The position numbers and the translations under genes were made by a program. The notes beneath the pieces were generated by a model. It was not told where the DNA came from and did no database searches. It saw nothing but the letters and a program-made list of their open reading frames with translations. Of a DNA stretch of 64,000 nucleotides, positions 37,438 through 46,739 are shown one piece after another. Numbering within the stretch: the stretch's first letter is position 1; every line of letters begins with the position of its first letter. This DNA is from Pseudarthrobacter sp. MM222 (GTDB lineage: Bacteria > Actinomycetota > Actinomycetes > Actinomycetales > Micrococcaceae), in the NCBI RefSeq assembly GCF_947090775.1, contig NZ_OX352321.1:3844001-3908000 (forward strand), given 5' to 3'.

Positions 37438-38474
37438 CGCTGCGCCCCTTCAAGAACCTTCGCAGCAGCAGCATCGGCCAGGTCAATTGCATAATGGGCG
37501 TCAGCCAACAGTTCGTCGTACTCCACAGGGGCATCCCCTTCAAGGAGCGAGGCCAGCAGGCGCCACTCGGCCACGTAGCCATCCTCGTCATCCCGCGGAT
37601 ACTCCGTCCACAATCCATCGATGCTCCGCACCCGGGTGGCAGCGCTTCCGGCATGGACAAAGGCGGGCGGGAAATTCACCTCGATTCGGTCATGGGAGGT
37701 GGCGATACTCATCCGCCAAAGGGCGTCCGCCCCCTCGGGAAGCATGGTCAGCGCCAACTGCACCAGGACCGCGCCGGCCCGGTACCCCACCAAGTAGCCA
37801 ATGGGGGAAACGACCCGCGCGTAGACAACCTCATCAATGCCGGGCGCGATGTCCCTCACCGCCGGAAGATCATGAATTGCGAGGCCGGTCAGCAGCTGCC
37901 TCACAATGCCTGCCGCCACGGCAGGGTTGCCAAGGTCCGGGCGTGCCCGCCCGGCAGCCTGGAAAGGACCGCCCTCGCCAACGAGCCGGTGGTACCTGTC
38001 ATTTGGCGGAAGCGCCAACGTCACGGAGATGGCCCGCACCCGGCCCTCCAGTGCAACGAGATGGTGCTTCGCGCGCTCCCATGCGGGGTCAAACAGATGG
38101 TTCGTTCCGACCAACAGGGTGGCGCCTGCCTCGCGGCAGGCGGAGACAACGCGGTCCGCTTCCTCCCTGCTGGTGGCCAGCGGCTTTTCACAGAAAATGG
38201 CGCGCTTGCCCGCGCTGAGTGCCGCCAGGATTTGGCGGGCGTGCTCACTGGGCGGGCTGCAGATTGCCACCAGGTCCACGGCCGGGTCGGCCAGCAGGTC
38301 CGCCTCCCCTTCCGACCAGCGGGCATCATGCCCTTCAGCCAGCGCCCGGGCGCGCCCGCTTCCCGCATCGGCAACGTGCACCACCTTGAACAGTTCCGCA
38401 AGCCGCCCCAGCACCGGCAGGTGAAGCGCCGCAACACCGGGCCCCGCGCCAATAATCCCCACGTTCCAAGGCAT
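37434..38474 (-). CDS. Gfo/Idh/MocA-family oxidoreductase (1)
   Basis: This 346-residue NAD(P)-dependent sugar dehydrogenase-type protein has a Rossmann motif VGIIGAGPGVAALHLP. AIFCEKPLATSREEADR near residue 90 holds the catalytic EKP lysine. The start at 38474 follows AAGGAGG; the upstream in-frame start at 38507 was rejected. It is first in a two-gene unit with 36643 and is divergent from a ROK regulator, with a CATAAGT site between them. It may reduce or oxidise a keto-sugar released from the glycoside. Confidence 0.85.
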   Translation of the reverse strand: MPWNVGIIGAGPGVAALHLPVLGRLAELFKVVHVADAGSGRARALAEGHDARWSEGEADLLADPAVDLVAICSPPSEHARQILAALSAGKRAIFCEKPLATSREEADRVVSACREAGATLLVGTNHLFDPAWERAKHHLVALEGRVRAISVTLALPPNDRYHRLVGEGGPFQAAGRARPDLGNPAVAAGIVRQLLTGLAIHDLPAVRDIAPGIDEVVYARVVSPIGYLVGYRAGAVLVQLALTMLPEGADALWRMSIATSHDRIEVNFPPAFVHAGSAATRVRSIDGLWTEYPRDDEDGYVAEWRLLASLLEGDAPVEYDELLADAHYAIDLADAAAAKVLEGAQR

Positions 38475-38504
38475 CGTCGCCCTCCTTCTTCTGTCACTAT
38501 TATT

Positions 38505-38511
38505 CATAAGT
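38505..38511. promoter_or_regulatory. CATAAGT motif, Gfo/Idh-ROK divergent promoter
   Basis: TTCATAAGTAGGGAATGA lies 31 bp upstream of the Gfo/Idh start and 71 bp upstream of the ROK start. ATTC and GAAT arms flank the core. It is one of five exact CATAAGT occurrences found in this half of the window, all near promoters of glycoside genes. Confidence 0.5.
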
Positions 38512-38581
38512 AGGGAATGATCTGGCTATAGTCCCCGCGAACCGCGCGTTAGTGGGCTTTGATGTGTGAGAATTGTGAACT

Positions 38582-39844
38582 ATGACGACAGAGTCCACCC
38601 TCCGCTTCGGAGCCCAGACCGATGAAGTGACGAGCCTACTGAGGATCGTCAACCTGGTGCGGACGGGTGAGGCAACCACCCGCCCCGAAATCGGCAAGGT
38701 CACCGGCCTGGGCAGGGGTGTTGTCAGCCAGCGGGTGGATCAGGCCATCCAATTCGGCTTCCTGGGCGAGGGAGAATTCGGCGCCTCCTCCGGCGGCCGT
38801 GCGCCCCGGACCCTGCGCTTTCGCGCCGAGCGGGGGCGGATCATCGTCTGCGCCCTCGGAGCGGCCCACATCAGGGTGGGTTTGACGGCACTCGACGGCG
38901 ACGTCCTGGAGCATACGCACCGCACCTGGGATATTTCCCGGGGCCCGGAGAAGACCATTGAGGCAGTCATGGCCCTCGTGGACGACGTGCTGAAGAAGGA
39001 CTCCAAAGTGCCCGTCTGGGCCGTGGTGGTAGGCCTTCCCGGTCCGGTCGACTTTGCCTCCGGGCAACCCGTGTCGCCTCCTATCATGCCCGGATGGAAC
39101 GGCTTCGACGTTCGAACCCCATTCGAGGAGCGCTTCAACGCCCCGGTCTGGGTGGATAACGACGTCAACCTGCTGGCCCTGGGCGAACGTGCCCGCCGCC
39201 GGGACTCCCTTGCGGACCTCATCTACTGCAAGATCGGTTCCGGAATCGGTGCGGGACTGCTGTCCCAGGGCAGGATCCACCGGGGCGCGAACGGCGCCGC
39301 CGGTGACATCGGCCATGTCCGGGTCCTGGATTCCACTGCCCAGTGCCGCTGCGGCAAGATCGGCTGCCTGGAAGCCGTGGCCAGCGGCTGGGCCCTTGTC
39401 AGGGATGCGGAGCAGGCCATCAAGGATGGCGCAAACAGCTCCATGGCTCCGATAGTGAAAAAGGGAGCACTGACCCTTGAGGAGATCACCCTGGCAGTCC
39501 GGTCCGGTGACCCCTTGGCCATCACCCTGATTCAAAAGTCGGCGCGGGTAGCGGGCGAGACCATTTCAGCCCTGGTGAACATGTTCAACCCCAGCGTCAT
39601 CGTCATCGGCGGCGCCATGGGGTCGGCCGGTGAGGTGTTCCTGGCCGAAGTCCGGCAGCGGGTCTATGAACTGTCGCTGCCGCTTGCCACGCGCGATCTG
39701 ACAATCACCCTCTCCGTGGCTGACGAGCGCGAACCCCTCCGCGGCGGCGCCGAACTGGCGCGCGAGCAGCTGTTCGATGTCACCTTCCCGCGCTGGTTTG
39801 CTGACGGCCGCCCCTCACCGGAGCGGGTCGCAGTTCCCGCCTAA
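38582..39844 (+). CDS. ROK-family transcriptional regulator (glycoside locus)
   Basis: This 420-residue protein has an N-terminal winged HTH (ATTRPEIGKVTGLGRGVVSQ) and a ROK domain with GSGIGAGLLSQGRIHRGANG, GDIGHV and the zinc cluster CRCGKIGCLEAV. It is divergent from the Gfo/Idh pair. It is a candidate for the protein that binds the CATAAGT sites. ROK regulators usually respond to a sugar, which would fit control by a released sugar. Confidence 0.88.
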   Translation: MTTESTLRFGAQTDEVTSLLRIVNLVRTGEATTRPEIGKVTGLGRGVVSQRVDQAIQFGFLGEGEFGASSGGRAPRTLRFRAERGRIIVCALGAAHIRVGLTALDGDVLEHTHRTWDISRGPEKTIEAVMALVDDVLKKDSKVPVWAVVVGLPGPVDFASGQPVSPPIMPGWNGFDVRTPFEERFNAPVWVDNDVNLLALGERARRRDSLADLIYCKIGSGIGAGLLSQGRIHRGANGAAGDIGHVRVLDSTAQCRCGKIGCLEAVASGWALVRDAEQAIKDGANSSMAPIVKKGALTLEEITLAVRSGDPLAITLIQKSARVAGETISALVNMFNPSVIVIGGAMGSAGEVFLAEVRQRVYELSLPLATRDLTITLSVADEREPLRGGAELAREQLFDVTFPRWFADGRPSPERVAVPA

Positions 39845-39870
39845 GATTCGGCACCGCCGGGCGCGCCCGC

Positions 39871-40287
39871 TCAGGCCACGTCCCGGGACACACTCGGTAC
39901 CTGTGCCCGGTCACGCTCCAGCCGGGCCTCCAGATGGAACGGCAGGACCAGGGGCGAGCCGGGCCGCGCCTGCAGGTAGGGCACCATCAGCTGGAAGTCG
40001 ACGGCGACGGCGTGCGCCCCGCGTGACAGCTCGCGCCGGCACGCCAAGACAAGCCTGTCCTGCACGAACCACCACCCGGACTCCTCGCGCAGCGCGTCGG
40101 CACGGATAGTGCAGTCACCCAACACCACGCACAACTCCCTCGGTGCGACCGGAACGCCGTCCACTTCCACCGCGAGGCCAGCCACGCTGGACAGGGGCAT
40201 CGAGCGGATCCACGGCAGGCCAAGCCGCAGATCAAAACCTCCCGGAGTGGCGGTCAGCGCATCTTCGCGCAAAGCGGTTTCCAACAT
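39871..40287 (-). CDS. C-glycoside deglycosidase beta-subunit-like protein (CGDB), copy 1
   Basis: This 138-residue beta-rich protein has the CGDB (formerly DUF6379) pattern: LGLPWIRSMPLSSVAGLAVE near residue 22, WWFVQDRLVLACR near residue 72 and VDFQLMVPYLQ near residue 97. It resembles LPWYRSLWLSAV and the WFV/LLYMQ segments of the copies at 43674, 46259 and 53586. In known DgpBC/CarBC enzymes this small subunit pairs with a TIM-barrel alpha subunit. Here the probable partner is the divergent gene at 40356. The copy is more diverged than the others. Confidence 0.7.
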   Translation of the reverse strand: MLETALREDALTATPGGFDLRLGLPWIRSMPLSSVAGLAVEVDGVPVAPRELCVVLGDCTIRADALREESGWWFVQDRLVLACRRELSRGAHAVAVDFQLMVPYLQARPGSPLVLPFHLEARLERDRAQVPSVSRDVA

Positions 40288-40311
40288 GGCTTCCGTCCTT
40301 TATCCTGAAAC

Positions 40312-40327
40312 TGACATAAGTTTGTCA
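40312..40327. promoter_or_regulatory. Palindrome with CATAAGT between the CGDB and TIM-barrel genes
   Basis: TGACATAAGTTTGTCA has perfect 5-bp arms (TGACA/TGTCA) around TAAGTT. It lies 25 bp upstream of the - strand gene start and 29 bp upstream of the + strand gene. It is the most symmetrical example of the shared motif, placed to control both divergent genes. Confidence 0.6.
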
Positions 40328-40355
40328 TTAACAAGCATAAAGGGGAAGACGCCGT

Positions 40356-41366
40356 ATGGCTTCCGAAATTCCAAGCAGCTGGACGCTTTGCGCCAGCTCC
40401 TTCAACTGGACCCCGGACATCATCGCCGCCCGCCGGACGGCCCGGGACATAGTCACCGGCATCGCGGACTCAGTGGTGCAGACGATAGAGCTCGAGCCCG
40501 GGCTGGTGTGGCGGTCCTTCCCGGCTCCGCACGATGCCGAGGTCGATGAGCTGCGGAATGCCCTGGCGTCAAAGGGCGGGGCTGTCAGTATCGTCGGGGC
40601 CAGCCTGGACGACTTCACGCCTGCGGGACCACGTTCCGTTCAGGAGCGCCTGGATTTCCTGGTCCCCCAGATCCATGCCGCGCACCGCGTTGGAGCCAGC
40701 GGAATCCGGCTTCCGATCGGGCAGGCGGGGAGGGACTTGCTCACGCTGGTCCAGCCTCTCCTGCACGAGCTCGACCTGGTGCTGTACGAGGAAATCCAAG
40801 GGCAGCAGGCCCCCGGCAGCGCCGCCGTCGAACCGGCCCTCGAAGCGATAGGCGCCCTCGGAGATGACCACGTACGGGTGCTCGTGGACATCAGCATGCT
40901 GATGCCCGCCCTTCCCGTCACCTACCTTGAAGAACTGCGCCGGGGTGGCATGCCCCAGGACTTCATGGGGCGCCTGGAGAATGACTGGCGCGACCCGTCC
41001 ACACTTGACGCCGTGACCGCCGTGCTCCGCTCAGGAAACGTGCCGCCGCGGATCCACACCCTCTTTATGAACCTGCTCATCCGCTTTGGCCGCAGTGACG
41101 CGGCGGACCTGCAGGCCATCCTCCCCATAGTGGGCGCCTTCCACCTCAAGTTCTGGGACCTGCACGACGACGGCGGGCGGGTTTCGCAGCCGCTGCGGGA
41201 CCTGGGCGGCCTCCTGGGCAGCAACGGCTTCAGCGGCACGCTAACGAGTGAGTGGGGCGGCCACGAGTGGCTCCAGGACGATCCCACGGAGATGACGCGC
41301 CGGCACCTTGCCTTGGCGGAGATAGCCCTCGCGGAGGCAGCGCTGGTTGAGCCTGTCCAGAGCTGA
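40356..41366 (+). CDS. Alpha-like sugar isomerase/epimerase TIM-barrel protein, partner of copy 1
   Basis: This 336-residue AP-endonuclease-2-type TIM barrel keeps the four metal-ligand positions of the family: Glu (LVLYEEIQG), Asp (VRVLVDISM), His (GAFHLKFWD) and Glu (TLTSEWGGHEW). Its last motif, SEWGGHEW, parallels SSEWEGHAF of the alpha-like proteins at 44081 and 53586. It is divergent from the CGDB gene at 39871 with a palindromic operator between. It is inferred to be the alpha subunit of a diverged deglycosidase; substrate unknown. Confidence 0.7.
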   Translation: MASEIPSSWTLCASSFNWTPDIIAARRTARDIVTGIADSVVQTIELEPGLVWRSFPAPHDAEVDELRNALASKGGAVSIVGASLDDFTPAGPRSVQERLDFLVPQIHAAHRVGASGIRLPIGQAGRDLLTLVQPLLHELDLVLYEEIQGQQAPGSAAVEPALEAIGALGDDHVRVLVDISMLMPALPVTYLEELRRGGMPQDFMGRLENDWRDPSTLDAVTAVLRSGNVPPRIHTLFMNLLIRFGRSDAADLQAILPIVGAFHLKFWDLHDDGGRVSQPLRDLGGLLGSNGFSGTLTSEWGGHEWLQDDPTEMTRRHLALAEIALAEAALVEPVQS

Positions 41367-41400
41367 CGTCGCCCGGCTTAGTCACAGCTGAACAAACAAA

Positions 41401-41430
41401 GAACGGCCAGCCCTGAGGGGCTGGCCGTTC
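41401..41430. terminator. Bidirectional hairpin terminator
   Basis: Arms GAACGGCCAGCCC and GGGCTGGCCGTTC form a perfect 13-bp stem with loop TGAG. It lies between the convergent ends of the genes at 40356 (+) and 41459 (-). AACAAACAAA precedes it, giving a T-rich tail on the - strand transcript. Confidence 0.85.
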
Positions 41431-41458
41431 TGCTGTACTGGAGCTACTGCGGGCGCTG

Positions 41459-42463
41459 CTACTTGGTGCTGAAGGCTGCGTCGAAAGCCGCTGCCGAGGG
41501 CTCGTAACTGGAGAGCCTGCGGACGAATGCCAGCGCTTCGGGGGCGCCGTCCAGGCGGTCCATTCCGGCGTCCTCCCACTCCACGGACAACGGGCCGCGG
41601 TAGCCGATGGAATTGAGCATCCGGAAGGCGTCCTCCCACGGCACGTCGCCGTGACCGGTGGAGATGAAGTCCCAGCCGCGCCGCGGGTCGGCCCAGGGCA
41701 GGTGGGATGAGAGCCGGCCGTTGCGGCCGTTGGTGAGCCGCTTCTTCGTGTCCTTGCAGTGCACGTGGTAGATGCGGTCCTTGAAGTCCCACAGGAACCC
41801 CACGGGGTCGATGTCCTGCCACACCATGTGGCTCGGGTCCCAGTTCAGCCCAAAGGCCTCGCGGTGCCCGATCGCCTCAAGGGTGCGCTGCGTTGTCCAG
41901 TAATCGTAGGCAATTTCGGAGGGGTGGACCTCATGGGCGAACCGGACACCGACCTCGTCAAAGACGTCCAGGATGGGGTTCCACCGGTCCGCGAAGTCCT
42001 GATAGCCGGCGTCGACCATCTTTTCGGAAGCCGGCGGGAACATCGCCACGTACTTCCAGATGGACGATCCCGTGAACCCGGTCACCGTCTTCACTCCGAG
42101 CTTGGCGGCGAGCCGGGCAGTGTTCTTCAACTCCTCGGCGGCACGACGGCGGACCCCCTCAGGCTCGCCGTCGCCCCAGACGCGGTCCGGCAGGATGCCG
42201 CGGTGCCGTTCGTCGATCGGGTCGTCACAGACAGCCTGGCCCTTAAGGTGGTTGGAGATGGTCCATACCCGGAGTCCGTGGCGTTCGAGGATGTCCAGCC
42301 TGCCCTGCACATAGGCGTCGTCGTCCCAGCGCCAGGGATCCAGGTGGTCACCCCAGCATGCGATCTCCAGCCCGTCGTAGCCCCATTCGCCGGCGAGCCG
42401 GGCCACCTCCTCGAACGGCAGGTCGGCCCACTGGCCGGTGAACAAAGTGATCGGTCGTGCCAC
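41459..42463 (-). CDS. Sugar phosphate isomerase/epimerase-type TIM-barrel protein
   Basis: This 334-residue AP-endonuclease-2-fold protein has metal-site segments [13 protein letters not shown] (Glu), [11 protein letters not shown] (Asp), [11 protein letters not shown] (His) and [12 protein letters not shown] (Glu). It belongs to the group commonly found beside Gfo/Idh oxidoreductases rather than to the alpha-subunit branch. The GTG start at 42463 follows AGGAGGG; the extended frame to 42517 was rejected. It lies 11 bp after the Gfo/Idh gene and ends the long - strand operon. It probably isomerises the released keto-sugar. Confidence 0.85.
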   Translation of the reverse strand: MARPITLFTGQWADLPFEEVARLAGEWGYDGLEIACWGDHLDPWRWDDDAYVQGRLDILERHGLRVWTISNHLKGQAVCDDPIDERHRGILPDRVWGDGEPEGVRRRAAEELKNTARLAAKLGVKTVTGFTGSSIWKYVAMFPPASEKMVDAGYQDFADRWNPILDVFDEVGVRFAHEVHPSEIAYDYWTTQRTLEAIGHREAFGLNWDPSHMVWQDIDPVGFLWDFKDRIYHVHCKDTKKRLTNGRNGRLSSHLPWADPRRGWDFISTGHGDVPWEDAFRMLNSIGYRGPLSVEWEDAGMDRLDGAPEALAFVRRLSSYEPSAAAFDAAFSTK

Positions 42464-42474
42464 GTTTTTCCCTC

Positions 42475-43677
42475 CTACACTGCCTGGACAGAGACGCCGG
42501 CGGCGACGCGCATCCAAGCCGAATCATTGTCGGAACTGTGTTCAACGGCCTCGAGCACGCGCTGCACCCGCAACCCGTCAGCGAACGTCGGATGCGGATC
42601 GCTGCCGTTCACGATGCCCTCCACGAGGTCCTTGACCTGGTGGGAGAACCCGTGCTCGTAGCCGAGCATGTGCCCTGCCGGCCACCAGGCCGAAACGTAG
42701 GGGTGCTCCGCTTCGGTGACCAGGATTTTCCGGAAGCCCTGGCGGTCCGGTGGTGCCGTCCGGTCGTAGAACTGGACGCTGTTAAGGTCCTCGAGGTCGA
42801 ACGCCAGTGCGCCCTTGTCCCCCGAGACTTCAATCTGCAGGGCGTTCTTGCGGCCGGTGGCAAAGCGTGAGGCCTCGATCGATGCCAGCGCACCGGATTC
42901 GAACCGGCCGGTGAAGATGGCAATATCGTCCACCGTCACCTGGCCCTTGCCGGCACCGGCTGTGCCGGACAGGCCTGTGCTGGATTGTCCGGCAGCGGAA
43001 TCGGGCAGCGGACGTTCCTTCACGATGGTGTCGATGACCCCGGACACCGTCGCCAGGTTCATTCCTGTCACAAACTGGGCCAGGTCAATCGCGTGCGCCC
43101 CGATGTCCCCCAACGCCCCGGAGCCGGCATGCTCCTTCTGCAGCCGCCACGCCAGCGGCATGGCGGGATCCACAAGCCAGTCCTGGCGGTAGGAGGCCCG
43201 CACCTGGTTGATGGTCCCCACGGCACCTTCGGCAATGAGGTTGCGCAGGAAGGTTACCGCCGGAACGCGCCGATAGGTGAAGCCCACCATGGCGCGGACG
43301 CCCCGGGCGGCGGCGCATTCGGCCGCTTCGGCCATCGCTTCGGCTTCCGCCACGGTGTTGGCCAGAGGCTTTTCGCACAGGACATGCTTTCCAGCCTCAA
43401 GCGCCGCGATCGCAATCTCGGCATGGGAGTCGCCTGGCGTGACGATGTCGACGACGTCGATATCGTCCCGGGCGATGACTTCGCGCCAGTCCGTGGCGGA
43501 CTCAGCCCAGCCCCATTTTTGGGCGGCTGCGGCAACGGCCGAGGCGTTCCGGCCCACAATGACCGCCATTTCCGGCTCTGCAGGGAGATCGAAGACCCGC
43601 GGCGCCGTGCGCCAGCCCTGTGAATGGGCCGCGCCCATGAAGCCGTAACCGATCATGGCCACCCGCAGGGCTGTCAT
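42475..43677 (-). CDS. Gfo/Idh/MocA-family oxidoreductase (2)
   Basis: This 400-residue sugar dehydrogenase-type protein has [16 protein letters not shown] (Rossmann motif), [20 protein letters not shown] (EKP lysine) and [16 protein letters not shown], the conserved GxHxxD active-site segment. It starts within the stop of the CGDB gene at 43674 (ATGA), so the two are coupled. It is probably a step in keto-sugar processing after deglycosylation. In gut DgpA systems a Gfo/Idh enzyme also performs the initial C3 oxidation, so that role is possible here. Confidence 0.88.
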   Translation of the reverse strand: MTALRVAMIGYGFMGAAHSQGWRTAPRVFDLPAEPEMAVIVGRNASAVAAAAQKWGWAESATDWREVIARDDIDVVDIVTPGDSHAEIAIAALEAGKHVLCEKPLANTVAEAEAMAEAAECAAARGVRAMVGFTYRRVPAVTFLRNLIAEGAVGTINQVRASYRQDWLVDPAMPLAWRLQKEHAGSGALGDIGAHAIDLAQFVTGMNLATVSGVIDTIVKERPLPDSAAGQSSTGLSGTAGAGKGQVTVDDIAIFTGRFESGALASIEASRFATGRKNALQIEVSGDKGALAFDLEDLNSVQFYDRTAPPDRQGFRKILVTEAEHPYVSAWWPAGHMLGYEHGFSHQVKDLVEGIVNGSDPHPTFADGLRVQRVLEAVEHSSDNDSAWMRVAAGVSVQAV

Positions 43678-44072
43678 GCCAGCACTACCTTTCGCTCAAC
43701 CGCCACCCGGTTTCCGACGTAGCGCATGGGCGCGATCTGCATGTAGAGCAGGCGGAGGGTCAGGATGACCTCGACGTCGATCTCTTCGCCGGTATCGGGA
43801 ACGCGGTCCAGCGGGATGATCACGTCGGGCTTGTCCGCGACGAACCACAGGGTTTCCCATTGCTCGGGCAGCTCTGCGATGGAGTATGACGTGCCCTGCA
43901 GTTCGAAGCGGAGGGATTCCTTGGGGATCGCCGCGCCGTTGACTGTTGCCGCAACATCGTCCACGGCGGACAGCCAGAGGCTGCGGTACCAGGGCAGTTG
44001 CACGGACACCGAAATGCCCTCGGGGTGCCTGCGGACGTCGGCGTCCTGGAACAGGGAGTTATGAGTTGCCAT
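43674..44072 (-). CDS. C-glycoside deglycosidase beta-subunit (CGDB), copy 2
   Basis: This 132-residue protein is a typical stand-alone CGDB domain: VQLPWYRSLWLSAVDDVAAT near residue 23, ETLWFVADKPDVIIPLDRVP and LRLLYMQIAPMRYVGNRVAV near the C terminus. In CarBC/DgpBC complexes the beta subunit helps form the active site with the TIM-barrel alpha subunit. The gene for the latter (44081) lies 8 bp upstream. Its closest relative by eye is the N-terminal domain of the fusion protein at 53586. Confidence 0.85.
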   Translation of the reverse strand: MATHNSLFQDADVRRHPEGISVSVQLPWYRSLWLSAVDDVAATVNGAAIPKESLRFELQGTSYSIAELPEQWETLWFVADKPDVIIPLDRVPDTGEEIDVEVILTLRLLYMQIAPMRYVGNRVAVERKVVLA

Positions 44073-44080
44073 GGCTTTCC

Positions 44081-45139
44081 TTACTTCGCAGTCTCGACCA
44101 GGGTCGGGTTGGAAACAGTTGCATCAACGGACTCTTCGATGGCGCGGCGCATCAGCGTGTGCTGCTTCTTCACCAGGTCGATCGGATCCGATTCGCCAAG
44201 GTCGGCAAAGGCGTGGCCTTCCCATTCGCTGGAGAGGAATCCGGTGTAGCCGCCCTTGACGAACTGCCGGACAATCCGCGGGATGTCCATGGCAGGCTCG
44301 TTGCCGTTCTCGTCAATGTCGTAGAACTTGGCATGGACATGGAACATCTGCGGCATGATGTCCAGCCATTCCTCCGGCGGGACCAGCCCGTGCATGTTGA
44401 ACGCCAGCCGGGTGAACGGGCCCAACTGCGCGGGATCGAAGTTGTTCTCCCGCAGGTAATCCTCGAACTCCTGGTTCCGCTCCTGCATCGGCAGCGGCTT
44501 GCGCCAGATGTCCTGCATAACGGCGAAATGCTCCTGGGGCAGGCCCATCTGGGTGAACGTACGGAACAGTGTCGGCGACAGGCTGTGCATGGTGGAGCTG
44601 AAGTCGGCGGTGAAGCCCAGCCGGTCGCTGCCGAGCTCCTCATACATCTCGCGGATCTGCAGGATCTTGGGATCGTTGGGTCCCTGTGGGGCGTGGATCT
44701 CGTAACCCAGCTTCTGGTCATACTTCTCGGCCAGGGGAAGGAGGCGCCGGAGCAGTTCCTTGCCGGCGGAGCGGATGACGATCTTCTTGAAGCCAAGCGT
44801 GTTGGCGGTCTGCAGCTGCCTGGCGAAGAAGTCGAACTCCTCGTCCGGCGTCATGTCACGGTCCTTGCGGCGTCCCATGTCCAGGTTGGTGCCCACAGCG
44901 CTGGGGGTCAGGCCGTAGCGGTCCATGCTGTCGCGCCACAGGCGGACGAAGTCCTCGTCCACGTCGGGGTAGGTGCGCAGCATCTGGGCGATGTTGAACT
45001 CGACGCCCGGGCCGAGGCCTTCATCGGCGACGGCCTTGATCAGCGTTTCCGGGGTGTAGAGCCCGGCAGCGAATTCGGAGGTGAGCGAATAGAGGGTAAT
45101 GCCAAGCTCGATGCCCGAGCCTGCGATGCCTTCTGACAT
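44081..45139 (-). CDS. C-glycoside deglycosidase alpha-subunit-like TIM barrel, copy A
   Basis: This 352-residue AP-endonuclease-2-type TIM barrel has predicted metal ligands Glu147 (LGYEIHAP), Asp179 (GFTADFSSTMHS), His269 (FHVHAKFYDI) and Glu305 (FLSSEWEGHAF). These match the sugar-isomerase metal site used by CarB/DgpC-type lyases. It is followed at once by a CGDB gene. It aligns by eye along nearly its full length with the C-terminal domain of the fusion at 53586 (shared NLDMGRR-DRDMTPDEE). Confidence 0.85.
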   Translation of the reverse strand: MSEGIAGSGIELGITLYSLTSEFAAGLYTPETLIKAVADEGLGPGVEFNIAQMLRTYPDVDEDFVRLWRDSMDRYGLTPSAVGTNLDMGRRKDRDMTPDEEFDFFARQLQTANTLGFKKIVIRSAGKELLRRLLPLAEKYDQKLGYEIHAPQGPNDPKILQIREMYEELGSDRLGFTADFSSTMHSLSPTLFRTFTQMGLPQEHFAVMQDIWRKPLPMQERNQEFEDYLRENNFDPAQLGPFTRLAFNMHGLVPPEEWLDIMPQMFHVHAKFYDIDENGNEPAMDIPRIVRQFVKGGYTGFLSSEWEGHAFADLGESDPIDLVKKQHTLMRRAIEESVDATVSNPTLVETAK

Positions 45140-45158
45140 GTCTTTAGTTCCTTTTGTT

Positions 45159-46262
45159 TCAGCCGCGGACGGGCTGGGCGAGGTGGCTGTTGAGGATCCG
45201 GCGCGCTTCGGTTGCGTCGGTGATCATGGCAGAACCGGCGTCACCCGCAGCTGAGCGCTGGACGGCCTGCTCGCAGCGGATGATCTCGAACGGGTCCTGC
45301 CAGTTGTTCCAGTGCCAGCCTTCGTATTCGCTGGAGATGGCACCGGAGTAGCCGTTTTCCACGAGTTGCCGGACCAGGCCGCGCACCGGCACTGAGGGCT
45401 CTTCACCGTTTTCGTCGATGCCGAAGAACTTGCCGTGCACGTGGCGGACCCAGGGCATGATTTCCAGCCAGGTGTCCAGCGGCGCAGGACCGAACAGTCC
45501 CGTTCCGTTGATGCCGAAGTCGATGCCGAGGTCCGGCCGGCCATTCCGGGCGGCCAGGCCAATGAAGGCGCCGAAACGCTCGCCGTGGACCTTCTGGGTG
45601 TTCGGCGGCCCTTCGGCATAGAAGCCGTCCCACAGCTCAACCACCTGCCGGAGCAGGTCCTCCGAAGCACCACGACGGCGGTAGGCCTCCAGCAGGGACG
45701 GGGCAAAGCCGGTGACGGTCGCACCCCAGTCAGCGGTGAAGCCAAGCAGCGGGGAATCGAGCTTCTCGTACCGGTCGCGCAGCGCAAGGACCCGTTCGTG
45801 GGCGCCGTGCTGGTCCGCGTGGACCTCCAGGGCCAGGGTCACGCCGTACTTCTCGGCCACTGGCAGCAGGCTTTCCATGGCATCAGGCGTCAGCGAGATT
45901 TGCACGCGGGCGATCGGGAAGCCGAGCCGGGCGGCCACCTCGATCTGCTTGCGCATGTATTCGACCAGCTCGTCATGGTTCATCAGCCGGTCGCGGCGGA
46001 TGCCCGTGTCAACGTTGACTGCAAGGGACGTGGGCACCAGGTCCACTTCCTCGACCAGATCGCGGAACTGCCCCACAAAGTTGTCATCGATCCGGTCCGG
46101 GAAGCCGCGCAGGCTGGAGAAGCCAATGACCTCAAGCCCCGGGCCGAAGCCTTCGGCCGCCACTTTGCGGATCAGGCCGTCAAGGTCGTACTGCCGGGCA
46201 TGGGAGGCCCGGGTGAAGCTGTAAAGAGTGACGCCCTGGATCGGCGTGCCGAGGCTGGTCAT
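45159..46262 (-). CDS. C-glycoside deglycosidase alpha-subunit-like TIM barrel, copy B
   Basis: This 367-residue TIM barrel of the same branch has metal ligands Glu146 (LALEVHADQHG), Asp178 (GFTADWGATVT), His276 (VRHVHGKFFGID) and Glu312 (AISSEYEGWHW). It starts within the stop of the CGDB gene at 46259 (ATGA), so the pair is translationally coupled, in beta-alpha order. It is clearly diverged from copy A, suggesting a different aglycone or sugar specificity. Confidence 0.82.
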   Translation of the reverse strand: MTSLGTPIQGVTLYSFTRASHARQYDLDGLIRKVAAEGFGPGLEVIGFSSLRGFPDRIDDNFVGQFRDLVEEVDLVPTSLAVNVDTGIRRDRLMNHDELVEYMRKQIEVAARLGFPIARVQISLTPDAMESLLPVAEKYGVTLALEVHADQHGAHERVLALRDRYEKLDSPLLGFTADWGATVTGFAPSLLEAYRRRGASEDLLRQVVELWDGFYAEGPPNTQKVHGERFGAFIGLAARNGRPDLGIDFGINGTGLFGPAPLDTWLEIMPWVRHVHGKFFGIDENGEEPSVPVRGLVRQLVENGYSGAISSEYEGWHWNNWQDPFEIIRCEQAVQRSAAGDAGSAMITDATEARRILNSHLAQPVRG

Positions 46263-46654
46263 CGCTGTGCCACCTTCATGGTCTTGGTGTCGTGCTCTTC
46301 GATGTGCAGCACGCCGTGGTCGGTGATGATGTAGGGGATGTAGAGCTTCAGGTCCACCCGGACCTCGTGCTCGGCCTGGCCGTCCTGGACGGGCAGCTCA
46401 CCGGAAAGCACGGCAGAGTCGAGCGGAAACCACCATTCGCCGGTCTCATCCACGAGCTCTTCAAAGCTGAACGTGCGGTTGTTCATGGTCCAACGCAGCG
46501 TGTCCTCCGGCGCGGCAACGCCGTCAACCGTCAGCGCTGCACCGGCGATGCACGAGCCCGGAAGGGCGCGGTACCAGGGGATCCGGACTTCGACGGCGGT
46601 GCGGCCGTCCTGGGTGGTAAGTGTTCCCTGCTCGATTATGCGGTCGGCGATCAT
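46259..46654 (-). CDS. C-glycoside deglycosidase beta-subunit (CGDB), copy 3
   Basis: This 131-residue CGDB protein has VRIPWYRALPGSCIAGAALT near residue 22, GEWWFPLDSAVLSG near residue 73 and VDLKLYIPYII near residue 100. The start MIADRIIEQG at 46654 follows AAGGAGG; the frame extending to 46732 was rejected. It leads a cotranscribed run to 41459. A CATAAGT site lies about 115 bp upstream, inside the 3' end of the oxidase gene, and suggests its own promoter. Confidence 0.85.
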   Translation of the reverse strand: MIADRIIEQGTLTTQDGRTAVEVRIPWYRALPGSCIAGAALTVDGVAAPEDTLRWTMNNRTFSFEELVDETGEWWFPLDSAVLSGELPVQDGQAEHEVRVDLKLYIPYIITDHGVLHIEEHDTKTMKVAQR

Positions 46655-46739
46655 CGAGACCTCCTTGTCTGCGGCATGCCTTGCCTCTGAGTGAAATGCC
46701 TGTGCTGGAACGAATTGGCCGCCTCGCGGCACTTCTTCA

